Positions 10,360 to 19,314 of a DNA stretch of 64,000 nucleotides are shown one piece after another. Below the pieces are notes generated by a model. The model had not been told where the DNA came from. It did no database searches and worked only from the letters and a program-made list of their open reading frames with translations. Position numbers and translations under genes: made by a program. This DNA is from Candidatus Obscuribacterales bacterium (GTDB lineage: Bacteria > Cyanobacteriota > Vampirovibrionia > Obscuribacterales > Obscuribacteraceae): assembly GCA_019745415.1 (NCBI GenBank), contig JAIETF010000017.1, positions 62,001-126,000 on the forward strand, given 5' to 3'. Numbering within the stretch: the stretch's first letter is position 1; each line of letters opens with the position of its first letter.

Positions 10360-11052
10360 GTGTCGAACTCTATTGATCTAGCTAAATATATCGATCACAC
10401 CTTGCTTTTGCCCCAAGCCACCAAGGCCCAGGTGAGCAAGCTTTGTCAAGAAGCAATGGAGCATAAGTTCTTTGCTGTATGCGTCAATCCCTGCTTCGTC
10501 AGACAAGCAGTGAAAGAACTTTCTTCTTCTAATGTGGCTGTGGCAACCGTTATCGGTTTTCCCTTAGGAGCCAACCTCACCGACATCAAAATCGCCGAAA
10601 CACAGCGTGCCGTGGCCGAGGGTGCCGAAGAAATCGACATGGTCATCAATGTCGGCGCGCTCAAGTCGGGAGACTTGGACTATGTCACAGAAGAAATCAA
10701 ATCGATTGTGAAAGCAGCGAAAGGCATGCCGGTCAAAGTAATCATCGAAGCCGACCTACTCTCTGATGACGAAAAAGTACAGGCCACCGAATGCTGTGTC
10801 AAAGCCGGAGCAGCCATGGTGAAAACTTCTACTGGTTTCGTCAAGGACGGCAAAGGCGCCACTGTCGCCGATATAGAATTAATCAAGAAAGCCCTCGGGC
10901 AAGCCAAACTAGGCATCAAAGCTTCAGCCGGCATCAGAGACTATGCCAAAGCTAAAGCGCTCATCGACGCTGGTGCCACCAGACTGGGAACATCGGCCGG
11001 GGTAGATATCGTCAAATTACAAACTGCAGATGAAAAGGCAGCCGCCTACTAG
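10360..11052 (+). CDS. deoC: Deoxyribose-phosphate aldolase
   Basis: This 230-residue TIM-barrel aldolase carries the family motifs VIGFPLGA, EIDMVINVG, the Schiff-base lysine in VKTSTGF and the second active-site lysine in GIKASAGIRD. It cleaves 2-deoxyribose 5-phosphate to glyceraldehyde 3-phosphate and acetaldehyde in deoxynucleoside catabolism. The start is GTG at 10360 with TTGAG about 9 nt upstream. It lies 112 bp after carB and 29 bp before a TPR gene on the same strand. Confidence 0.96.
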   Translation: MSNSIDLAKYIDHTLLLPQATKAQVSKLCQEAMEHKFFAVCVNPCFVRQAVKELSSSNVAVATVIGFPLGANLTDIKIAETQRAVAEGAEEIDMVINVGALKSGDLDYVTEEIKSIVKAAKGMPVKVIIEADLLSDDEKVQATECCVKAGAAMVKTSTGFVKDGKGATVADIELIKKALGQAKLGIKASAGIRDYAKAKALIDAGATRLGTSAGVDIVKLQTADEKAAAY

Positions 11053-11081
11053 AGCCTAATCAAAGGCAAGGAGAAAGATCA

Positions 11082-12125
11082 ATGAAATTGAATAAGATTG
11101 GAGGCGGTGCGCTTCTTCTTATGACAGCACTTTTCAACACAAGCCCCGCTAAGGCTCAAGAAGAGTCGGAAGCCATGAAAAAAGGCGAAGCGGCTTATCA
11201 CAAAATGAACCTAAAGGAAGCCACCAAGCAGTTCAGAGAAGCAATCAGACAAGAGCCAACCAATGCCAAAGCCCACCAGAGACTGGGCGCCGTTTTGGCG
11301 GCAATGGAAGACTATGACACAGCTATTTTGGAATGCAAACAGTCGATTAAACTAGACGGCAAAAGCTTCCTGCCCCACGTTGTTCTCGGTCAGATACTCG
11401 CCAACCAGGGCAAAGTACAAGAAGCCATGGTCGAATTCCAGGAAGCTTGCAAACTAAAGCCCACCAGTTTCCGTTCTCATATGGACCTAGGCTTTGCCTG
11501 CACTCACCTGGGCAAAGTAGATGAAGCCATCGCCGCATACAAAAAAGCCAGCGAACTGAATGATAAAGACGCTTCGCCCCTGATTAACCTGGGTGTGCTC
11601 TTGGCTCAGCAAGGCAAGTATCCGCAAGCCATTGAAGCAGAGCAACAGGCTATCGCCCTCGATAAAAAAGTACCCGAGTCTTACATCAACTTAGGCAATA
11701 TCTATGCCGAATCAGGCGATACTCAATCGGCTGTGCAAGCATTCAAAGACGCGTTGAAAATTGCTCCCAATCATCCCAATGCCTTAAGTGGTCTAGGTTG
11801 GATGCTGGAAAAACAGGGCGACTACAAAGGCGCCATCGAAAACCAGCGCAAAGCCCTCAAAACAGTGCCCAACTTCTCACCGGCCAAGCGCAGACTGGCT
11901 ACCGCCCTAGCTGCTTCCGGCGACAGCAAACAAGCCGAAGCCGAATTCAAAGGCGCCATTCAGCTAGCCCCGCGCGATGTCACCGCCCATGTTGAGTACG
12001 CCCAGTTTTTGGAAAAGCAGGGACAGAAACAATCAGCCCTGGCTGAATATAAGAAAGCCCTGGAAATCAAACCTGATTCCAAGATTGCGTTAGAAGCAAT
12101 GAATAAGCTGGAAAAGACAAAATAG
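11082..12125 (+). CDS. Secreted TPR-repeat protein
   Basis: This is a 347-residue protein. A signal peptide (about residues 1-25, cut after SPAKA) is followed by about nine consecutive tetratricopeptide repeats with typical W/L-G-Y-A-P spacing, for example GKVQEAMVEFQEACKLKPTS. TPR arrays mediate protein-protein contacts, here probably in the periplasm or at the cell surface. No enzymatic domain is seen. AAGGAG lies 8 nt before ATG 11082. It is the last gene of the carB-deoC run and is followed by a strong terminator. Confidence 0.88.
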   Translation: MKLNKIGGGALLLMTALFNTSPAKAQEESEAMKKGEAAYHKMNLKEATKQFREAIRQEPTNAKAHQRLGAVLAAMEDYDTAILECKQSIKLDGKSFLPHVVLGQILANQGKVQEAMVEFQEACKLKPTSFRSHMDLGFACTHLGKVDEAIAAYKKASELNDKDASPLINLGVLLAQQGKYPQAIEAEQQAIALDKKVPESYINLGNIYAESGDTQSAVQAFKDALKIAPNHPNALSGLGWMLEKQGDYKGAIENQRKALKTVPNFSPAKRRLATALAASGDSKQAEAEFKGAIQLAPRDVTAHVEYAQFLEKQGQKQSALAEYKKALEIKPDSKIALEAMNKLEKTK

Positions 12126-12148
12126 TTTAGGGCTGCAGCAATCTAAAT

Positions 12149-12195
12149 AAAGAGAAAGAGGAAGAGGAAGATTTGGTTTCTTCCTCTTTCTCTTT
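12149..12195. terminator. Perfect 17-bp hairpin between convergent genes
   Basis: A 17-bp A/G-rich arm at 12149-12165 is exactly complementary to 12179-12195, with a 13-nt loop. It sits between the stop of the TPR gene (12125) and the stop of the convergent kinase gene (12203). It can work as a bidirectional terminator; the arms end in T-rich sequence in the plus direction. Confidence 0.75.
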
Positions 12196-12202
12196 CAGCT
12201 CT

Positions 12203-14188
12203 CTACTTGCGCTTGATGTCCTTGTCTAGATCGCCCAGTTGGGCTGAAACTGCCCCCATCCAATTGGTATGCCATAAAGTATCGACATAGAGCTTGCGCA
12301 CGGCACCAACAAGACCGAGTTCGACATTGTTTAGTCGCTTGATGATGCTCAAATCTTCCTTCAACAACTCTTCCGACTCTTTGAATTTATTCTGATAGCT
12401 GAGCACCATGGCATAGCCATAAAGAGCTCGCACCGCCCAAATATTGTCCGGCATGCCATGCGAACGCCACCACTCTATACCAAGCTTATAGAGACGCTCG
12501 GCTTCGTTATAGTCGCCCAAACGTCTATAAATATCGCCGAACTTGGCTGTCGCTTCCCAATAAATTGTTGGATGTTGCTCTTTGTCTTGTTCAGCCATGG
12601 CGAAGAGTTTGTTGTAAACTTCGGCGGCCTTGCGCAACTTATCTTGCCTCGAGTAAATATCGCCCAAGACTCTCAAACACTGAATTGTCTGACCATTCAA
12701 TGTTTCTTTCCCATAAGAAAGATCAACCGATCTGGTACCGGCGGCGATGGCTTCAGTATAATCTCCGGCCATAAAAGCCGAGTAGGCGACCAAGCGCAAA
12801 CATTCAGAGAGCGGTCCGGGACCTTCCTGTCCGTCCTTCTCCAATTTTTCAGTGACCGAGACCAATTTACGGGCATACTGCTGAGCATCGCTCCAGTGCT
12901 GACTTTCAAAATATAGTTGCACCAGAGAAAAGACAGAGTCGGCGTATTCTCTACAATTGGTCCCCATGTCTCTTTCAATGTTTTGCAAAGAAAGTTTGAT
13001 GGCTTCTTCTTTATTGCCGAAGTCGTCTATAGGTTTAGTCTTGCTGCTTGGATTGACGAGCCAGAGGGTATTGCTGTCGAAGTTAGGATATTTCTTGCTG
13101 CCCTCGGGCTTAAGAATGAACCATGACCAAAAGCCGACAATACCGACCAGAAAGAAAATAGATACGCCCCAGATTATTGCTTCCACCGATATGCGCGTAC
13201 TTTTCTTTTCGCGCTTACGCGGCGTTTCTTCGCGATAGACACCCGCTTCCGCCTCCCATTCAGCGTCTTCGGCGGTCATAAGCAGTTCTAGGTCATCTTT
13301 GAGATCGGCGGCAGTCTGATAGCGAGCGTCGGGATCTTTAGCCAGACATTTAGCCACGACTTCTTCGAAGCGCGACGAAATCGGCTCCATAGATGGATCA
13401 AGCCCCATATCGCGCGGATTGTCGTTCATATGCTTGTAAGCTGTTTCAAGCACGTTTTTGCCGACGAAGGGAGGCTTGCCGGTGAGCGATTCATAGATTA
13501 CGCAACCGAGTGAATAAATATCGGATCGGTTATCGACTTTCTTGCCGGCGCATTGTTCGGGACTGAGATAGAGAGGGCTGCCGAAAGCCTCGCGGGTGCG
13601 AGTCATAAACTGGTCGGTTTTACCGCCTTCGGTCTCCTCGGCGATGATGCGGGCAATACCAAAGTCTAGAACCATGATGTCGTCCGAAAACTTCTGGTTA
13701 TCTAGAATAATGATATTGCTTGGCTTGATGTCTCTGTGCATAATATCGGCTTTGTTAGCCGCTGTCAGAGCATCGCATACCTGGCTGAAAATACCGACGG
13801 CGCGCTCGGGGCCTATGTGCCCGGTCTTCGATAAGAGATCTTCGAGACTCTCGAAAATCAAGGGTTTCATTATTAGACAAACACGACCATCGACAAAGAC
13901 CACATCTTTGTACGAAGCAATATTGGCACTATTGAGAGCAATAAGAGCCCTTATCTTTTGCTCCAGTTTCTTGTAATTCTTGATGGTCGAAATGAGATGC
14001 TTATGAATCACCTTGACAATAACCTCTTGCCGGTTATTGCTGTCAATAGCAAGATAAACCGAGCTAAGGCTGCCATCAGCAATCTTCTCTTCTATCTCAT
14101 AATGATCGAGAACCTTGCCGATAAAGGGGTCTTTCGCCTGGGAAAAGGCGTCGTCCCGAAAACTAAATGTATCTCTGCCGGAAGTCAT
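12203..14188 (-). CDS. Membrane Ser/Thr protein kinase with C-terminal TPR domain
   Basis: This 661-residue protein has a kinase domain at about 28-310 with Lys59, HRDIKPSN (151-158), DFG (175-177) and GSPLYLSPEQC. It is followed by one membrane helix (about 330-355) and an extracytoplasmic region with TPR-like repeats (about 395-600). The Gly-rich loop is degenerate (IADGSLSSVY instead of GxGxxG), though the catalytic residues remain, so activity is likely. Relatives are Hanks-type PknB-like kinases. The start is ATG 14188, 19 bp after the stop of the upstream kinase gene, so the pair is probably one operon. The outer TPRs may sense a protein partner (inference). Confidence 0.92.
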   Translation of the reverse strand: MTSGRDTFSFRDDAFSQAKDPFIGKVLDHYEIEEKIADGSLSSVYLAIDSNNRQEVIVKVIHKHLISTIKNYKKLEQKIRALIALNSANIASYKDVVFVDGRVCLIMKPLIFESLEDLLSKTGHIGPERAVGIFSQVCDALTAANKADIMHRDIKPSNIIILDNQKFSDDIMVLDFGIARIIAEETEGGKTDQFMTRTREAFGSPLYLSPEQCAGKKVDNRSDIYSLGCVIYESLTGKPPFVGKNVLETAYKHMNDNPRDMGLDPSMEPISSRFEEVVAKCLAKDPDARYQTAADLKDDLELLMTAEDAEWEAEAGVYREETPRKREKKSTRISVEAIIWGVSIFFLVGIVGFWSWFILKPEGSKKYPNFDSNTLWLVNPSSKTKPIDDFGNKEEAIKLSLQNIERDMGTNCREYADSVFSLVQLYFESQHWSDAQQYARKLVSVTEKLEKDGQEGPGPLSECLRLVAYSAFMAGDYTEAIAAGTRSVDLSYGKETLNGQTIQCLRVLGDIYSRQDKLRKAAEVYNKLFAMAEQDKEQHPTIYWEATAKFGDIYRRLGDYNEAERLYKLGIEWWRSHGMPDNIWAVRALYGYAMVLSYQNKFKESEELLKEDLSIIKRLNNVELGLVGAVRKLYVDTLWHTNWMGAVSAQLGDLDKDIKRK

Positions 14189-14207
14189 CTTCTAAACACC
14201 ACTTCTT

Positions 14208-16301
14208 TTAAATGCCATTATGAAATCGAAACAAAAGGGAGCCAAACCAATCATAATGCTTCTTCGCTTCATAAGCATAGGAAGCACAGGCAGTTTTCTC
14301 TGAATCGCTCAGTCCGGGCAAGGCTCTCTCAAATTCGGCGGCTGCTTCTCTGAAATAGTCGCCCTTTTCACGCTCTAGTAAATAAAGCCCATGCCTGAAG
14401 CGCAAGCGACTAACTTGCGATTTTTCAATTTGCGGCTCGCTCTGCATATATTCAAGCGGCTCTAAATATGGGTCTTCGATATCGAATTTCTCGGCAATTC
14501 GATAAAGGTCGGCGAGATTTGCCTTCTTATTTATCTCTTCTAGCTTACTCGCATGCCCATCCTGCTCCAGCTCAGAAGAAGCAATGTTTCTGCGCCTATC
14601 GGCCAGGCGCTGCAAAAATTCCACTGAAAGATCTCTTTCGAGATAGCGTCTGGCCTTTTCCAACTCATGGTTATCTTCCATGTGCACGATAAAGACAGTC
14701 AAAAGATCATTGAGCACAATCGGATCGCCGTATTTCTCAATGCCGCCGTCGTTGAGGGCGTCTTCGGCATTGTGCAGCACTTCGCGCATATCGTTATTGA
14801 AAGAATCAGTGTCACTATTGCGCGGTTGAGAGTTTCTCTCAGCAGCTCGATAAGCAGCTACTGCGCCTAGATTAGCTTTCAGTTTGAGATCTATATTGCC
14901 TTGCCTATCAGAGGCTACCAGCTTGGTTCCGTCGCTAATGGTCTTATCAAGCTTGTCGACTACATCAATGCCTATTTTGACATCTTTGTATTTCTTAAGG
15001 TCATCTATAACATCGGCAAAATCTTTACCGGCCTTTTCATATCGACGATCTGAATATTTTATATCGGCGCAGCTTAGATTGACCCGACAGATCTTTAGCA
15101 AATTCTCCGGCGATGGTTCTTTTACCCCACCCCTCAGAAAATCAAGAGTCGGCTGAACTTCTAGAATTTCCTTCTTCTTTCTTTCGTCGAACTTGCGGGG
15201 ATGATAGGTATAGGTCAAGATCGGCTGCGGATCTTTCAACTTCAATTGATGCTCAGGAATCTTGGGCACCGGCCAAAGAGCAAAGACCGCCACGCCCATA
15301 AGCAAAACTGTGACAAAGGCAGCTAGCACCAATAGCGGTGTCATTATGCTGAAGCCGCTTTTCGGACCTTGATTTTGATTGGCTCTGGTTGCTGCCTGTT
15401 TATTGGAGGAAGCAGTGAGAGGCACTTCTTGCAAGGCTCCAATCAGTTCTTCCACATCGGCAAAGCGACTCTCTGGTTCTTTCTCGAGACAGCGGGCGAC
15501 AATGGCGTTAAGCAGCGGCGCCCCGACATGATGCAATGACTCGAGGGCAGTTAGATCCGGCTTCTTCTCTACATGCTTGAGCATCACCTCGGTCGGATTG
15601 CGACCAGCCATAAGCTTGCGTCCGGTCACAGCCTCGTACATAAGACAGCCCAGTGAGTAAATATCGGCGCGTCCGTCCAGTTGACGTCCGCGGCATTGTT
15701 CCGGGCTCATATAAAGTGGCGAGCCAAAAACTTCACCAGTCTTGGTAAGCGAGTTGAGTTCTCGACCGGCGGTCATCATAAACTTGGCAATACCAAAGTC
15801 GACTATTTTGACGTCGTTATTTTGACGCAAAATCATGATGTTGCTTGGTTTTAGATCTCTGTGCACAATGCCGCGGCTATGGGCATGGGCAAGCCCCTGG
15901 CAGACCTTGATAAAAATCGGAATAGCCTCATCGATGCTCAGGCGACCAAGTCCTTCTTCGTCGGCATCGGCCCGCTCGATAAGCAAGTCTTCGAGAGACA
16001 GCCCCTCTAGAAATTCCAGAATGAGATAGAAGCCCTGCTCTGATGCACCACAGTCATAGACCTGCACCACATTAGGATGCGCAAGGCTGCCTGAGGTCAT
16101 TGCTTCTTGCTGAAAGCGCTTTACTGCAGTTTCGTCTTGCGAAAGATCGGCTTTGAGAAACTTGACCGCGCCAAACTTGTTCATGATGACGTGCCTGGCG
16201 CGATAAACCTCGCTCATGCCGCCTTCACCGATACGATCAAGAATCTCCCAGCGATCGAGGGTCAGCCCGGTCAATTTCTTACGATCATTCGAATCAGTCA
16301 T
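14208..16301 (-). CDS. Membrane Ser/Thr protein kinase
   Basis: This 697-residue protein has a canonical Hanks-type kinase domain (about 18-290) with an intact Gly loop GEGGMSEVY, Lys47, HRDLKPSN (147-154), DFG (168-170) and GSPLYMSPEQC. A membrane helix follows at about 320-345, then a charged extracytoplasmic region of about 350 residues that matches no domain I know but is helical and ends in a TPR-like segment. It is the first gene of a two-kinase operon with the gene at 12203-14188. Confidence 0.93.
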   Translation of the reverse strand: MTDSNDRKKLTGLTLDRWEILDRIGEGGMSEVYRARHVIMNKFGAVKFLKADLSQDETAVKRFQQEAMTSGSLAHPNVVQVYDCGASEQGFYLILEFLEGLSLEDLLIERADADEEGLGRLSIDEAIPIFIKVCQGLAHAHSRGIVHRDLKPSNIMILRQNNDVKIVDFGIAKFMMTAGRELNSLTKTGEVFGSPLYMSPEQCRGRQLDGRADIYSLGCLMYEAVTGRKLMAGRNPTEVMLKHVEKKPDLTALESLHHVGAPLLNAIVARCLEKEPESRFADVEELIGALQEVPLTASSNKQAATRANQNQGPKSGFSIMTPLLVLAAFVTVLLMGVAVFALWPVPKIPEHQLKLKDPQPILTYTYHPRKFDERKKKEILEVQPTLDFLRGGVKEPSPENLLKICRVNLSCADIKYSDRRYEKAGKDFADVIDDLKKYKDVKIGIDVVDKLDKTISDGTKLVASDRQGNIDLKLKANLGAVAAYRAAERNSQPRNSDTDSFNNDMREVLHNAEDALNDGGIEKYGDPIVLNDLLTVFIVHMEDNHELEKARRYLERDLSVEFLQRLADRRRNIASSELEQDGHASKLEEINKKANLADLYRIAEKFDIEDPYLEPLEYMQSEPQIEKSQVSRLRFRHGLYLLEREKGDYFREAAAEFERALPGLSDSEKTACASYAYEAKKHYDWFGSLLFRFHNGI

Positions 16302-16405
16302 ATAAGCACTAGTTTAGCACCAAGCGCTCGGCTCAGTGGTCGGCAAGTGCCCCCCTTAGCTAATTCAGCAAAGCTCAAACTTAGTAACTGATAAAACTTT
16401 AGGTC

Positions 16406-16411
16406 TATAAT
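16406..16411 (+). promoter_or_regulatory. -10 element upstream of the gene at 16434
   Basis: A perfect TATAAT lies 22 bp before the AGGAG-preceded TTG start at 16434. No good -35 is visible at the expected distance, so this is a partial promoter call. Confidence 0.4.
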
Positions 16412-16433
16412 CTCTGCACAGGAGATCTCAACT

Positions 16434-17141
16434 TTGCCCTTGAAACATTACTTCTCACTCTTGGCTTTCAGCCTAGCTGCCGGCTTTGGCGGTCAAGCAC
16501 AGGCGGCTGTCGAAGACGGATATATCTTCAAGCAGGATAGTTCTAGATATGGAAAGCTGACTTTCTATGTGACCCGTACTCGCTTTCGCATGGATGCGAT
16601 GGATTTGCAAATTCATCTCAAGCCGCCCTTCAAATTTATAACTATGTATAACACTGAGCAGAAGTTGCAATACCAGACTTCAGTAGCTAGTGTGGCCGAG
16701 AGACTGACCCTGCGAAAGGTTCCAGATAAAGAGAAGAAACTGGGTACGGTGGAAGTTTTGCGCCGTATAGAAGACCGCAATATCGCCGGCTTTGTATGTC
16801 AGGGCTACCGCTCGGAACATGTATTCAAAGATAAGAAAAAGTTGCCAAGACCGCGCATGAATATTTATGCCACCCGCGATCTCAATCTGCCTAAAGAAAT
16901 GGAAATCGCCTGCGCCCATCTAAGCGACTGCCCCACCGGTCTAGGTTTTCCTCTGCGCTTACAGTTCTTTGAAGCTTATAAGGATGAAAAGACCGGTTTG
17001 AGCGGTATGAAGTTGACACAGCTTCTCAATACAGTGAAAGCCGAAAAAGCCAAGCTTAACGACCAGATATTCCAAGAACCGAAAGGCTTCAAGATCGCAC
17101 GTGATGAAGCGGAAGTGGTTCTTGGCGATACAGGGTATTGA
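16434..17141 (+). CDS. Secreted protein of unknown function
   Basis: This 235-residue protein starts at TTG 16434, set by AGGAG 10 nt upstream. Residues 1-24 form a signal peptide ending in AQAA. The mature part is beta-rich with repeated K/R-rich strands and three cysteines (FVCQGY, IACAH, DCPTG). The early section (YIFKQDSSRYGKLTFYV) resembles lipoprotein-localisation-like or DUF4412-type beta proteins, but I cannot assign a family. It stands alone between the kinase pair and the Tad locus. Confidence 0.75.
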   Translation: MPLKHYFSLLAFSLAAGFGGQAQAAVEDGYIFKQDSSRYGKLTFYVTRTRFRMDAMDLQIHLKPPFKFITMYNTEQKLQYQTSVASVAERLTLRKVPDKEKKLGTVEVLRRIEDRNIAGFVCQGYRSEHVFKDKKKLPRPRMNIYATRDLNLPKEMEIACAHLSDCPTGLGFPLRLQFFEAYKDEKTGLSGMKLTQLLNTVKAEKAKLNDQIFQEPKGFKIARDEAEVVLGDTGY

Positions 17142-17169
17142 TTTATTAAGAATAATTCTCACCCGTAAG

Positions 17170-17202
17170 ATCGATTGCAAGCTGGTAAGTTTTGCAATCG
17201 AT
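17170..17202. repeat. Perfect 11-bp inverted repeat downstream of the gene at 16434
   Basis: The arm ATCGATTGCAA (17170-17180) is exactly mirrored at 17192-17202 with an 11-nt loop, 29 bp after the stop at 17141. No T-run follows on the plus strand, so it is not a classical intrinsic terminator. It may be an RNA 3' hairpin or an operator. The remaining 200 bp up to the pilin gene contain no gene I can support. Confidence 0.5.
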
Positions 17203-17402
17203 AACCAAAAACACCCACCAGACCAATTTTCAATATTGTCAAGACTGATTAGTCGATATCTTCCTGAGAAGCTCTTAATTGACTGCGCCTGGTTCAGACT
17301 GCTAGCCTTTTGTACAGCTATTGAGAATTATTCGCAAAGAGATTAGCGAGTAATGCAAAAAGTGGCATTTTTCAGTCCGCTAACAGAATGAGAAGGAGAT
17401 AG

Positions 17403-17627
17403 ATGATGAATCGCAGAAAGCGCGGTCAAAGTATGGTTGAGTACGCTCTCGGTATCGGCTGCGTAGCCGCCCTTTGCGTTGTGGCTCTGGGCTCGCTGGG
17501 TCATATCGCCGGCGACATGGTGTGGAAAGTAGAACAAGCCACCAATTATGGCGGCACAAAATCTACCGAACCTGGTCGCACAATCCAGATCACCGGCGAC
17601 AACGCCAAGCCCTGGATCATCGACTAG
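17403..17627 (+). CDS. Flp-type pilin precursor
   Basis: This 74-residue protein has a short basic leader, then the Flp prepilin signature RG/QSMVEYAL with Glu at +5 and Tyr at +6 of the predicted mature chain and a following hydrophobic helix (about 12-37). Flp pilins are cut by a TadV/CpaA peptidase and assembled by TadA/B/C into thin adhesive pili. The C-terminal half is a short hydrophilic tail. GAAGGAG stands 6 nt before the ATG pair at 17403. It opens the Tad locus and is followed by its own hairpin. Confidence 0.88.
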   Translation: MMNRRKRGQSMVEYALGIGCVAALCVVALGSLGHIAGDMVWKVEQATNYGGTKSTEPGRTIQITGDNAKPWIID

Positions 17628-17641
17628 TTCTGAGAGTTTAA

Positions 17642-17682
17642 TTGCCGCCGGTTCGAGAGTTTCTCTTTAGAACCGGCGGCAA
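17642..17682 (+). terminator. Hairpin after the pilin gene
   Basis: TTGCCGCCGGTTC (17642-17654) is exactly complementary to 17670-17682, with a smaller AGAG/CTCT stem inside the loop and cttttc following. It lies 14 bp after the pilin stop and 15 bp before the next start, so it probably trims transcription or stabilises the pilin mRNA, letting pilin be made in excess over the assembly proteins. Confidence 0.7.
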
Positions 17683-17697
17683 CTTTTCATCTCAACA

Positions 17698-18309
17698 ATG
17701 TCTGCTTTGATGAGAGTGCCTGTGCCGTCAAGAGTTATACCCAGCAAAAAGCAAAGTCGCCGCCCATATAAGCGGCATGGGCAGTCAATGATTGAATTGG
17801 CTTTGAGCCTGCCTTTCTTTTTACTGATTATGGTCACCATCCTCTATTTCGGCAGATTCTTTTATATGAAGCAAGTCGTACTGAGCGCCTGCCAGGAAGG
17901 CGTCGCCGATCTTGCTTTGAGCGCTTCACTATCCGACCCCTCCAGACGCGAAACCATTCTTGGCTTTGACCAAACGGGCAAACAGGTGAACCCAAACTCG
18001 CGACTCTCGGCGATTTTAGGAGCGGCCGGCTTACTTTCAGCAGGCACGAGCGGGGACCTTCCCCCGGGTTCATTGGTAAAGGTGCTGCCCTACGATGCCG
18101 ATGCCGCCGATCCGTCCTTGGCACCAGGCACAGTGGCAGTGAAGATTACCTATCCTTTTAAGTTTATCGGCAGTGCTTTTCCTGCCCAAAACAGCGATAA
18201 CGAATTTAATTCAAATTTTGGGGTTTACGCCGGTGAAGGCACCGCCGTTAATTTCAGAGACAGCTTGATAAGCGAAATAGCAGTCTGCGGCAAACAGCTG
18301 GCAGACTGA
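17698..18309 (+). CDS. TadE-like pseudopilin
   Basis: This 203-residue protein has a basic N-terminal segment (about 35 residues), then HGQSMIELALSLPFF, the TadE/TadF prepilin-like cleavage and hydrophobic motif, followed by a single membrane helix (about 38-60). The C-terminal part is an extracytoplasmic domain with few recognisable motifs. TadE-type proteins are minor pseudopilins of Flp pili. No clear SD precedes ATG 17698; Met5 (17710) is an alternative start. Confidence 0.82.
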   Translation: MSALMRVPVPSRVIPSKKQSRRPYKRHGQSMIELALSLPFFLLIMVTILYFGRFFYMKQVVLSACQEGVADLALSASLSDPSRRETILGFDQTGKQVNPNSRLSAILGAAGLLSAGTSGDLPPGSLVKVLPYDADAADPSLAPGTVAVKITYPFKFIGSAFPAQNSDNEFNSNFGVYAGEGTAVNFRDSLISEIAVCGKQLAD

Positions 18310-18330
18310 ATCTGTTAAGAGAGGCTCAAA

Positions 18331-19314
18331 GTGGTACAGACCTTAGAACAAACAAACAAAATGTTGCTGTCGAAAGAGAGACAGCCAGGCAAAAAGCCGC
18401 AGTCATCGCCTCTCACTCTCGTCTTAGTGGCCCTACTGATTGTCTTGGCGGGCGCCACCGTTTTTAAGGCGATGACACCAAAACCGGTGGTGCAAACCAT
18501 GAACGTGGTGGGAGCCGGACAGGACATCTTGCCTGGGACGAGAATCTCTTACAGCAATTTGCACTATGTGGCAGTACCGGCGACTTTCGAGCAAGAGGGA
18601 CTGTTTGCGAAGAACAATATGGTAGTGGGAAGAATCGCCCGCACATTTATAAGCAAAGGCGAACCACTACACGAAACAAGCCTGCTCAAAGAAGGTCAAA
18701 CACTTTCTCAGCAGCTTGAAACCCATGAAAGAGCGATTTCACTAAAGCTTGACGACGAAGCACTTGTCGACCATGGTATCGCCGGCGGCGACAAAGTAGA
18801 TGTCATCTTCACCGCCACAAAAGAAGGCAAAAAGTACACCAAAACAATTTGTCAGAACCTGCCTGTAATTTTCAGCCTACCCAAAGAAGCTGTGAAGAGC
18901 AAAAGTCTGCAAGGTCATGACGCCTCTCGCATCACTTTGGCGGTCACCCCTGAACAAGCTGAAATTCTCAGCCAAGCGGAAGAAACGGGAAGAATCAGAC
19001 TGGTCTTGCGTAATCGACTGAGCACGGTGGAACCAAAGTCGTACGGTATAGCCGAAGACGATCTATTGCCGGCCAAAGCTCAAACCCCCGCTCAGCCCAG
19101 CTTGCCCGCCGCCCTCCCGGCAGTTTCGCCTTTCAATAACAATCTCCCGCAAGCAGCCATGCCGACGCTTGCTTTACCGACACCGCCGCCTCCGCCGCTC
19201 TTTGACCTTAATGAAGTGAAATCGATGCCGGAAGTAAAAAAGGCTGCCGACTGGGTCGTAGAAGTATTTACTGGAAACCGCAGAGAAACGCATGAATTTC
19301 CGCGAGCACAGTAG
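18331..19314 (+). CDS. cpaB: Flp pilus assembly protein CpaB/RcpC
   Basis: This 327-residue protein has an N-terminal membrane anchor (about 28-48), a SAF domain (about 58-120, with DILPGTRIS and GEPLHETSL), the RcpC/CpaB core (about 130-235, with LDDEALVDHGIAGGDKVDV) and a Pro-rich tail from about 250. CpaB sits in the periplasm and is thought to link the secretin with the inner-membrane platform. The start is GTG 18331, with AGAGAGG upstream. The secretin gene that usually follows it is absent; a TadG-like gene overlaps its 3' end instead. Confidence 0.9.
   Translation: MVQTLEQTNKMLLSKERQPGKKPQSSPLTLVLVALLIVLAGATVFKAMTPKPVVQTMNVVGAGQDILPGTRISYSNLHYVAVPATFEQEGLFAKNNMVVGRIARTFISKGEPLHETSLLKEGQTLSQQLETHERAISLKLDDEALVDHGIAGGDKVDVIFTATKEGKKYTKTICQNLPVIFSLPKEAVKSKSLQGHDASRITLAVTPEQAEILSQAEETGRIRLVLRNRLSTVEPKSYGIAEDDLLPAKAQTPAQPSLPAALPAVSPFNNNLPQAAMPTLALPTPPPPPLFDLNEVKSMPEVKKAADWVVEVFTGNRRETHEFPRAQ

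Noticed and set aside
17101..17346. 81-residue plus-strand frame between 17101 and 17346
   Set aside because: It overlaps the end of the preceding gene, has no SD and crosses the inverted repeat; probably a shadow.
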